This document shows, in pieces, positions 53,610-60,276 of a DNA stretch of 64,000 nt (position 1 is its first letter; each line of letters begins with the position of its first letter). The stretch is from an uncultured Lactobacillus sp. (GTDB taxonomy: Bacteria; Bacillota; Bacilli; Lactobacillales; Lactobacillaceae). The translations under genes and the position numbers were made by a program. The notes under the pieces are model-generated. The model saw nothing but the letters and a program-made list of their open reading frames with translations, was not told the origin of the DNA and made no database searches. The stretch lies in contig NZ_CALVGT010000032.1 of assembly GCF_944327175.1 (NCBI RefSeq), positions 40,638 to 104,637 on the forward strand, in the 5' to 3' direction.

Positions 53610-55273
53610 TATTCTACAGAAATCAAGAAGTTGTAAACTGGCTGGCCACCGTCGTGAATTTCGAATTCGCAGTCATCATCTTCGTGAGCTGCTTCCAAGC
53701 GGTCAACAACTGCCTGGGCTTCTTCCTCAGTAGCATCGCTGCCGTACATTACGGTCACGATTTCAGAGTCTTCATCCAGCATCTTTTCTGTCATAGCGAC
53801 AGTTGCGGCAATTGGGTCAACGTCGTCAACCACAATAGTGCCATCAACGATACCAATGAAGTTGTCCTTGTGGATTTCAACGCCGTTGATTTCAGTGTCA
53901 CGGGTTGCCCGGGTTACTTCACCGGACTTGACAGAACCAAGTTCATCGGTCATGGCTTCAACGTTCGCGTCAACACTGGCTTCCGGGTTGAAGGCCAGCA
54001 TAGCAGTCAAACCTTGCTGGATAGTCTTGGAAGGCACGATGCCGACTGGGATTTCAGCAACTTCAGCTGCCTGCTTGGCAGACATGATGATGTTGCCGTT
54101 GTTTGGCAGGATGATCGCCTGCTTGGCACCAGACTTGGTGATGGCGTCCATGATGTCTTGAGTTGAAGGGTTCATGGTTTGCCCGCCGGAGATGATCCGG
54201 TTGACCCCTTCGCTTTCAAAGAGCTTGCGGACACCGTTGCCGGAAGCAACCGCGATCACTGCAAAGTCAACGCTTTCTTGTTGTTCTTGTTCGTTGTCAA
54301 CGATCGTTTCGTGTTGAATCCGCATGTTGTCGATCTTGATCTTGCCCAATTGGCCGAATTGTGACCCGTAAAGGAAGACCTTGCCTGGGTATTCAGTGTG
54401 TACGTGAACCTTGGCGATTTCGCCGTCAGAAACTGCCAAGAGGGAGTCACCCAGTTCTGACAGGTAGCTTCTGAATTCTTCCAGATCGAATGGCTTCTTA
54501 TTTGGCACGTCAGCCTTAAGGTCAACCATGATTTCGGTACAGTAGCCGTTGGCGATGTCGGAAGTTGCCAATTGCCCTTGCACTGCCTGGTGGTGAGTCG
54601 CGTTGATCAAGGAGTTCATGTCGTCAGCATCTGGCACGTACTTGTCGTCGAAGTTTTCACCCAAAAGGCCTTCCAGGAAGCCTTCGTAGATGAAGACCAA
54701 ACCTTGGCCGCCGGAGTCAACCACGCCGACTTGCTTAAGAACTGGCAGCAGGTCAGGAGTGCTCTTCAGAGCTTCCTTAGCGCCTTCAACGATCGCTTGC
54801 ATTACTTCTTCTACATCATCGGTTTCATTTGCCTTGTTAGCACCTGCTTGAGCGCCGACCCGGGCCACAGTCAAGATGGTTCCTTCAACCGGCTTCATCA
54901 CAGCCTTGTAGGCAGTAGCTACACCATTGCTAAAGGCATTTGCCAATTCCTGGGCGTTCAAAGTGGTCTTGCCTTGAGTTGCCTTGTAGAAGCCGCGGAA
55001 GAGCTGGGAAGTGATAACCCCGCTGTTGCCGCGCGCACCCATCAGCATCCCCTTGGCCAGGCTTTCAGTCAAGTCGCCGACACTGTTGCTTGCGTTTTCG
55101 GATACGGCCTTAGCACCGCTTTCCATCGTGAGATTCATATTCGTGCCAGTGTCGCCGTCAGGAACTGGGAAAACATTTAGATCATTGACGAATTGCACGT
55201 TCTTGCTCATCCGGTGAGAGGCAATCCGCACCATGTCTCTAAATTCTTTACTGCTAATTTCACTTAAAACCAA
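53609..55273 (-). CDS. fakA: Fatty acid kinase subunit FakA (DAK1/DegV-partner, YloV type)
   Basis: Phosphorylates fatty acids bound to FakB, so exogenous fatty acids can enter phospholipids through PlsX intermediates. The N-terminal DhaL nucleotide domain has FPVPDGDTGTNMNLTMESG and KGMLMGARGNSGVITSQLFRG split over residues about 35-100; a central linker and C-terminal domain follow. The start chosen is TTG at 55273, 8 bases after GGAGG; the frame is open 5 more codons to a GTG without a site. The neighbours recG, plsX and acpP link it to lipid metabolism. No fakB is in the window. Confidence 0.93.
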   Translation of the reverse strand: MVLSEISSKEFRDMVRIASHRMSKNVQFVNDLNVFPVPDGDTGTNMNLTMESGAKAVSENASNSVGDLTESLAKGMLMGARGNSGVITSQLFRGFYKATQGKTTLNAQELANAFSNGVATAYKAVMKPVEGTILTVARVGAQAGANKANETDDVEEVMQAIVEGAKEALKSTPDLLPVLKQVGVVDSGGQGLVFIYEGFLEGLLGENFDDKYVPDADDMNSLINATHHQAVQGQLATSDIANGYCTEIMVDLKADVPNKKPFDLEEFRSYLSELGDSLLAVSDGEIAKVHVHTEYPGKVFLYGSQFGQLGKIKIDNMRIQHETIVDNEQEQQESVDFAVIAVASGNGVRKLFESEGVNRIISGGQTMNPSTQDIMDAITKSGAKQAIILPNNGNIIMSAKQAAEVAEIPVGIVPSKTIQQGLTAMLAFNPEASVDANVEAMTDELGSVKSGEVTRATRDTEINGVEIHKDNFIGIVDGTIVVDDVDPIAATVAMTEKMLDEDSEIVTVMYGSDATEEEAQAVVDRLEAAHEDDDCEFEIHDGGQPVYNFLISVE

Positions 55274-55292
55274 TATTGAATCCTCCACTTAT

Positions 55293-55655
55293 CTAGTCGT
55301 CGAGAACCTTTACACCTTGAACAACGACGTTGACCGCCTTGGTGTCGATCCCCAGCTGGCTTCTTAAGTTATATTTGACACTGTCTTGTACATTACGACT
55401 TACTTCAGAAATTTTCAAGCCGTAACCAACAATAATATAGACATCAACAGTTACTTGATTTTCGTCAGACTTAACAACGACGCCGCGCTTATAGTTTGCC
55501 CGGCTTAAAATGCTGTCGACTCCGTCTCTGATGGCATTCTTGGATGCCATACCGACAACGCCATAGTTAGACGTAGCTGCACCACCAACAACAGTTGCAA
55601 TTACACCGTTTGAAATATCAATCAAACCATACTTTGTCTTGATTTTAACAGCCAT
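55293..55655 (-). CDS. Asp23/Gls24-family envelope stress protein (YloU type)
   Basis: A 120-residue protein of the alkaline-shock family. Start at the ATG preceded by GGAGGATAAAC. Core: KTKYGLIDISNGVIATVVGG, then the repeated beta segment NYKRGVVVKSDENQVTVDVYI and YGLKISEVSRNVQDSVKYNL. Paired with fakA as yloU-yloV in Bacillus. It may be linked to membrane or envelope function; the mechanism is not known. Confidence 0.92.
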   Translation of the reverse strand: MAVKIKTKYGLIDISNGVIATVVGGAATSNYGVVGMASKNAIRDGVDSILSRANYKRGVVVKSDENQVTVDVYIIVGYGLKISEVSRNVQDSVKYNLRSQLGIDTKAVNVVVQGVKVLDD

Positions 55656-55761
55656 GTTTATCCTCCGTCTTATTTCCAATATACACCCTTATTTTATCAT
55701 AACGAGATCAAAAGCTAACAGTTCCGACTTATTTTCTGGAAAATACTTTTCAAAATAATAA

Positions 55762-55790
55762 TTGAAAAAGATCAAAGTTTATGGTAAAGT
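55762..55790 (+). promoter_or_regulatory. rpmB promoter
   Basis: TTGAAA (55762-55767), a 17-base spacer, TAAAGT (55785-55790). About 40 bases before the rpmB ATG. Confidence 0.8.
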
Positions 55791-55829
55791 CTAATAGTAT
55801 GACATGACATGTAAAGGGGGTTTAGCAGC

Positions 55830-56015
55830 ATGGCAAAAGATTTCGTAACCGGTAAGAAGACCACTTTTGGTAACACGCGTTCACACGCTTTGAACTCATC
55901 ACGTCGTTCTTGGAAGCCAAACCTTCAAAAAGTTCGCATTCTTGTAAACGGCAAGCCTAAGCGCGTTTGGGTTTCAACCAAGACTTTGAAGTCTGGTAAA
56001 GTTACCCGTGTCTAG
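55830..56015 (+). CDS. rpmB: 50S ribosomal protein L28
   Basis: Large-subunit protein, 61 residues, opening [20 protein letters not shown]. It has no cysteines, so it is the zinc-independent type. Own promoter, own terminator. Divergent from the Asp23-fakA operon, the conserved yloU-rpmB arrangement. Confidence 0.97.
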   Translation: MAKDFVTGKKTTFGNTRSHALNSSRRSWKPNLQKVRILVNGKPKRVWVSTKTLKSGKVTRV

Positions 56016-56027
56016 TGACGAAACGGG

Positions 56028-56060
56028 CCCGGTAGATCAACGATCTGCCGGGTTTTATTT
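56028..56060 (+). terminator. Terminator after rpmB
   Basis: cccggtagatc, aac loop, gatctgccggg, then ttttatttt. One wobble in an 11-bp stem. Confidence 0.92.
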
Positions 56061-56086
56061 TTGGCAAAAAGTTCAAATAAACAACT

Positions 56087-56117
56087 AAAACAGGCAGCTC
56101 TGGGAGCTGCCTGTTTT
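56087..56117. terminator. Bidirectional terminator at the end of the RiPP operon
   Basis: aaaacaggcagctc, tgg loop, gagctgcctgtttt: a perfect 14-bp stem. It abuts the stop codon of the ABC exporter gene. Confidence 0.93.
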
Positions 56118-57689
56118 TTACTTTTCCGCCAAATTGACCACCCGGTCAAACATGGCTATTTCTTCGTCTGAAATCTTGTGGGCGACTTCGATTACGGTAC
56201 CAGGGAAATTCTGCAGAATTGTTTGATGAATTTGCTTTGACAAGCGAGGATCCAAAGCCGAAGTAGCTTCATCAGCCAGAAGAACCGGCCGCTTGGCCAA
56301 GAGGGCTCTGGCAATTTCTAGCCGCTGGCCCTGGCCACCGGACAGATTTTTGCCTTCTTTGCCGACTTGGTAGTCCAAGCCTTTTTCTTCAACCAGGCCG
56401 CTTAAGCCAGCTTTTTGGCAAACTGCCAGCAGATCTTCGTTGCTAACCTTTCTGCCCAAAGTAATATTGTATTCAATAGTATCGTCAAGAATATAGGGCT
56501 TCTGCTGAACAAAGGAGAAGTACTCGTGATCCTTACTCCAGTTGCCATCCGCGTCATCACCGTTGATTTCGTAATTCCCATCTGCCAGACGGATTCGGCC
56601 AACCAGAACATTAAGCAAAGTCGACTTGCCCCAGCCAGACGGTGCTTCCAACAGGACTTTTTCTCCGCTCTTAACAGTCAAATCGAGATCGTTCAAGAGC
56701 TTCCGGTCCCCTCTTTGCACGCTTGCATCGTCTAAAGAGAGTTCTTTAAACTCTTCCCGGTCAGCAGCATTTTCTTTTGCTGCGAAATCTGCCACGGCAG
56801 AAAACTTTTTCCAGATCGGGTTGCTGGTTTTAATATCATTGACAGATGAAAAGATGCCGACAATCGGATTGATGAAGTTGTTGGCCAGCTGGGAGATCAT
56901 CATAAAGGTCCCCAAAGTGATCTGCCCTTTAGTTACAAAGTAGATGCCCAGGCTGAAAGGGATAATCATGCTGCAGACATAGGCAAAGGAAGTAATAACT
57001 TCAGTCGTCACCATTTCCGTCTGCTTCATCCTGGCCAGAGCCGTCTCCATTCTCTGGCTGTAGTGGAGCATTCTGGAAAAAATGCTGTCTTCAGCATCGT
57101 AAAGTCTGGCAAAGGCAGCAAAATTGATGGTGTCCGTCATTGCCTCAGTATATTTGCTGTTCTCCCCTTCCCAGGCAGAAGAAGCAGCTTCAATTTTTGG
57201 CCCGAAAATATTCTGCAAAAGGCCAGGAGCCAGGGAGGCGACCAGGAAAATCAAGGACAGAGCCCAGGAAGACAGCATGGCTGCCGCAAATGCCGCGATA
57301 AACTGCAGGCCATTGAAAATAATGTCAAGTTCAGCTTCTACCCGGTGACTTTCCACCTGCTTCAAGTCATTGGTCATAAAGGATAGGTCAAATTTGGGAT
57401 CAGAATTATCTGAATACAATAAATATTTTGTTACCTGCTCTTTAATCTTCAAGTTGACGTCCCTAATAATATTAGCCTGCATAATTTGGTAGATTAAGGC
57501 CAGGCAGGCAAAAAGGACAATCCCGACAACCGCTTTAATGGTTAATTGTAATAAACTCCCCTTAGGATTTCCGGCAAAATTAATGAATTCCTGGAAGACA
57601 TAAGCGATAAAAACCGCCTGCATGGCCTTAGCAGCAGCAAAGACCGCAAAGACCAGCAGCTTCCACTTGCTGGCATATTTTAACGTCAT
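56118..57689 (-). CDS. ABC exporter of the putative RiPP cluster
   Basis: A 523-residue half-transporter: membrane domain (about 1-290) followed by an ATPase domain with EAPSGWGKSTLLNVLVG, signature NLSGGQGQRLEIARALL, and VLLADEATSALD with the catalytic Glu. It has no N-terminal C39 peptidase domain, so leader removal, if any, must be done elsewhere, possibly by the M16 protein. It overlaps the M16 gene by four bases (ATGA). Base composition is closer to the host than the two genes before it, so it may have been a resident exporter recruited by the cluster. Cargo inferred from context only. Confidence 0.8.
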   Translation of the reverse strand: MTLKYASKWKLLVFAVFAAAKAMQAVFIAYVFQEFINFAGNPKGSLLQLTIKAVVGIVLFACLALIYQIMQANIIRDVNLKIKEQVTKYLLYSDNSDPKFDLSFMTNDLKQVESHRVEAELDIIFNGLQFIAAFAAAMLSSWALSLIFLVASLAPGLLQNIFGPKIEAASSAWEGENSKYTEAMTDTINFAAFARLYDAEDSIFSRMLHYSQRMETALARMKQTEMVTTEVITSFAYVCSMIIPFSLGIYFVTKGQITLGTFMMISQLANNFINPIVGIFSSVNDIKTSNPIWKKFSAVADFAAKENAADREEFKELSLDDASVQRGDRKLLNDLDLTVKSGEKVLLEAPSGWGKSTLLNVLVGRIRLADGNYEINGDDADGNWSKDHEYFSFVQQKPYILDDTIEYNITLGRKVSNEDLLAVCQKAGLSGLVEEKGLDYQVGKEGKNLSGGQGQRLEIARALLAKRPVLLADEATSALDPRLSKQIHQTILQNFPGTVIEVAHKISDEEIAMFDRVVNLAEK

Positions 57690-58894
57690 TTCTCTGCTCC
57701 TCGTAAGTAATAGACTACACTACTGCAAGTCTGTCTATTCAAATAATTAACGAATTTCTCAAACTCATCAAAGATCTGATCATGATCATCAAAAGCCCCT
57801 TTATTCACATCTTCCTCTCCAAAAATCATTTTCGAGAAAGAGTCAATGCTCTTTTCAGCACCATCAAATTGAAGCATCCTATTAAATAGCACATTTTTGA
57901 TTGTATCTGCTACTTCTACTTTGGACAGATGACTTATGCTTTTAAAATATGCTGATATGTATTTGGAAACTTTTGTAACATCACTTGATGTACAAGATGT
58001 TAATATCTGCAGATAAATTCTGTTACCTCTTACAACGGGATTGGCGAAGACAAAATACAGTTTAGGTATTTTTTTATGAAGGCTCGTCAAGATTGAATTC
58101 TTCCCGTTATTCAACACAGAAAATAAGAAACTCAAGGATGCTATTTTGATTTCATCAACTTCTGATGAGCAAAGATTATAAACCAATGACACATATGCAG
58201 TTCTTGCTTTTTCCATTCTATTCAAATCGTGGTTGCCAGTATCTATCGAAAGAGAATCTTCTCTCGTTCTACTTGTAATATTAATTGAATTTTGCTTGGG
58301 AAAATCGATTTTTGAAACTGCACTCTTAATTCTTTTAAGCGCACTTTCTCTTCCTGTAGCAAAAATCACAATATTATCGGGATATAATGTTTGTTTCAGA
58401 AATTGCGACAATTCCTTCACAGAGACACTAGCAACAATATCCTCTGAACCCAAAATTGGATCCGAAAACACATCATTACTACGAAAGGATATATTTCGTG
58501 ATATAGTTGCAAATCGTTCAAGACTACTCGATAAGTATTGATTTATTTCCTGGATAACAACCTTTTTTTCGATTTCAAGATCTGCATCAACTACATTGAA
58601 ATTTATCAAGAAGTCAAAGAAAGTATCAATTGCTCCAAAATAATCCTCATCTGACATTCCTAATATATTTATCGAAATATATTTTGTATTTGTATGTCCA
58701 TCGATACTGATGTAATCCGGCATATTGCTACAATGAGTCAGCACATGCTCTAGTAAGTGAGGCAATCCTACTGAATCTTGACTAATAAAATATAATCTAA
58801 AAGAAATTCCTGTCAAATATGAATCGCTGATACTTTTCTGATAAAAAATTATGCCATTTGTTAATTTTAATCTTTGATTTGGATAATTTCCCAT
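57686..58894 (-). CDS. M16-family (pitrilysin-like) zinc metallopeptidase of the putative RiPP cluster
   Basis: A 402-residue protein with the inverted zinc motif HLLEH at residues 46-50 and a glutamate (KKVVIQEINQ, Glu116) at about the distance of the third zinc ligand. The rest matches the two-lobed M16 fold (KQTLYPDNIVIFATGRES). M16 proteins process peptides in PQQ and subtilosin-type clusters, so leader cleavage is a reasonable inference. It overlaps the ThiF gene by 28 bases and the ABC gene by 4. It is markedly AT-rich compared with core genes, suggesting transfer. Not recognised as any named enzyme. Confidence 0.78.
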   Translation of the reverse strand: MGNYPNQRLKLTNGIIFYQKSISDSYLTGISFRLYFISQDSVGLPHLLEHVLTHCSNMPDYISIDGHTNTKYISINILGMSDEDYFGAIDTFFDFLINFNVVDADLEIEKKVVIQEINQYLSSSLERFATISRNISFRSNDVFSDPILGSEDIVASVSVKELSQFLKQTLYPDNIVIFATGRESALKRIKSAVSKIDFPKQNSINITSRTREDSLSIDTGNHDLNRMEKARTAYVSLVYNLCSSEVDEIKIASLSFLFSVLNNGKNSILTSLHKKIPKLYFVFANPVVRGNRIYLQILTSCTSSDVTKVSKYISAYFKSISHLSKVEVADTIKNVLFNRMLQFDGAEKSIDSFSKMIFGEEDVNKGAFDDHDQIFDEFEKFVNYLNRQTCSSVVYYLRGAEK

Positions 58895-59985
58895 AACTTG
58901 CTACTTGAGCATTCCTTCCCACATGTCGGACACTCATTTTCTCTACCGAAACTAATAAATTTTTCTTCCTTCAGCTTGTTAAAATCGAATCTAAGAAGGG
59001 TGTTCACACAACTTGCTTTCTTAGTCAACTCATCTAGCCATCTTCTTGTAATCCAAGCAGTTTCCAACATCATGTTAGGAACAATTAACGGTGTAATGGG
59101 TAAAAAACTAGCATTTTGGAAACTGGCGATCAACTTTCTGAATTGTAGATTATCCCGATTGGTTAACAAACAATCTACACACCCGGTTTTTCCAGGATAA
59201 ACTATCATTAACTTTGCTGAGTCTCTTGATGTAAATCCATATAAACTTGGAATATTTCTAGAAAAACATGCGCGATTTACTGTTCTCTGTGCGATATATG
59301 GTGGTTCATCAATGCAACAAAAAGCCCAATCCGCATCTGATAATTCTTTTACAGCATCTGTCACTCCCTCAATTCTCCTGGTTGAAGTTGTAACGTTTAT
59401 TTTGGGATTTCGATCGCTAAGATACTTCTTTACTGCATCAACTTTTAATTTTCCGACATCTTTGGCCGAAAATAGTATCTGACGATTTAGATTCGATTCA
59501 CTTATGACATCCGGATCGACGATATGAATATTGCCTACTCCCAAATTCGCCAATTGAAGAGCAATTAAACTGCCTCCTCCACCCGCACCAAAAATTGTAA
59601 TCTTCAGACGCGCTAATTTGTTTAAAATCTCATAGCCATCTATTCCTTCACTGTAATAATAAGTGACGTCACTCTTAAATCGATTACCGGATGTCAAGCT
59701 ATCCAATTTTTTTGTCAATATGGACAATGCATGTACTTTGAACAATTTGACTATGATAGCACTTATATCATAAATCTTTAATTTTGTGTTCATTGATAGC
59801 AAATCATCCACACTGTGATTTCCATCCATGAGCTTTAGAATAGAAAAAATATCTTCACTTCCTGTGTTTAACTGTACTACATCTGTATCATCAGTTCCTA
59901 TTCTGATTGCATCTGTGCCATAGCGATAGATTAACTTATCTCTATGTACCATAGGGTAATAGCTTAATAATTCTATGTAATCCAT
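58867..59985 (-). CDS. ThiF/E1-like adenylating enzyme with RRE-like N-terminal domain
   Basis: A 372-residue protein. Residues 1 to about 95 look like a PqqD/RRE winged-helix domain (VVQLNTGSEDIFSILKLMDG, then SVDDLLS), the usual leader-binding module of RiPP enzymes. The E1 core has the nucleotide loop FGAGGGGSLIALQLANLGVG (GAGGGGS at 133-139), VDPDVISESNLNRQ, and zinc cysteines CVDC (269-272) and CPTC (352-355). It likely activates a carboxyl group of the adjacent 38-residue peptide by adenylation. It is AT-rich. Alternatives: a MccB-like or pantocin-type E1 enzyme; the peptide does not match either class. Confidence 0.82.
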   Translation of the reverse strand: MDYIELLSYYPMVHRDKLIYRYGTDAIRIGTDDTDVVQLNTGSEDIFSILKLMDGNHSVDDLLSMNTKLKIYDISAIIVKLFKVHALSILTKKLDSLTSGNRFKSDVTYYYSEGIDGYEILNKLARLKITIFGAGGGGSLIALQLANLGVGNIHIVDPDVISESNLNRQILFSAKDVGKLKVDAVKKYLSDRNPKINVTTSTRRIEGVTDAVKELSDADWAFCCIDEPPYIAQRTVNRACFSRNIPSLYGFTSRDSAKLMIVYPGKTGCVDCLLTNRDNLQFRKLIASFQNASFLPITPLIVPNMMLETAWITRRWLDELTKKASCVNTLLRFDFNKLKEEKFISFGRENECPTCGKECSSSKLWEIIQIKD

Positions 59986-60002
59986 AATAAAATATAAATA
60001 AA

Positions 60003-60031
60003 GGAGTACTAATCGGAAGATTGAGTACCCC
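60003..60031 (-). terminator. Imperfect hairpin between the peptide gene and thiF (candidate attenuator)
   Basis: Minus strand: GGGGTACTCAATC, TTCC loop, GATTAGTACTCC. The arms pair with one bulge and one wobble. A T-rich tail (TTTATTTATATTTTATT) runs up to the thiF ATG. It lies 7 bases after the peptide stop. Such a partial terminator would favour peptide over enzyme expression. Confidence 0.6.
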
Positions 60032-60038
60032 TAGTTTA

Positions 60039-60155
60039 TTAAATAAAGTACCAATTAGTAGTCTTTGTATCCCCATCGCGAACTTCAGTTACTTCAAAAG
60101 AAAATTCCTTAGACGCGCCTTCGATCATTTCTTCAAATTTTTCCATTGCTTTCAT
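60039..60155 (-). CDS. Putative RiPP precursor peptide, 38 residues
   Basis: A small gene with strong signals. The ATG at 60155 is preceded by GGAGGTG nine bases upstream, with a good promoter before that. The peptide begins MKAMEKFEEMIEGASKE, continues FSFEVTEVRDGDTK, and ends TTNWYFI. It is acidic in the leader-like first 24 residues; the C-terminal third carries D, T, N, W and Y, and there is no Cys and only two Ser. It lies 53 bases before the ThiF gene on the same strand. Position, size and neighbours fit a precursor. The core boundaries and the modification are unknown. A start at Met4 is possible. Confidence 0.78.
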   Translation of the reverse strand: MKAMEKFEEMIEGASKEFSFEVTEVRDGDTKTTNWYFI

Positions 60156-60187
60156 ATCTATTTTCACCTCCTTAGCTTATAATTAGA

Positions 60188-60215
60188 ATAATACTACAGT
60201 TCATTAAAAAGTCAA
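60188..60215 (-). promoter_or_regulatory. Promoter of the RiPP operon
   Basis: Minus strand: TTGACT (60215-60210), a 16-base spacer, TATTAT (60193-60188). It sits between the surface-protein terminator and the peptide gene and gives a leader of about 25-30 bases. Confidence 0.8.
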
Positions 60216-60225
60216 TCTAATTTTA

Positions 60226-60262
60226 ATTAAAAAACACATCGAATTTTATTCAATGTGCTTTT
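60226..60262 (-). terminator. Terminator after the LPXTG surface-protein gene
   Basis: Minus strand: CACATTGAAT, loop, ATTCGATGTG, followed by TTTTTTAATT. One mismatch in the stem. Confidence 0.82.
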
Positions 60263-60276
60263 CTTGGATAATTTAT

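Noticed and set aside
58867-60155. Assignment of the ThiF-peptide pair to the microcin C class
   Set aside because: Microcin C precursors are usually very short and end in Asn; this peptide is 38 residues long and ends in Ile, and the ThiF protein carries an extra RRE-like domain. MccC/MccE-type immunity genes are absent.
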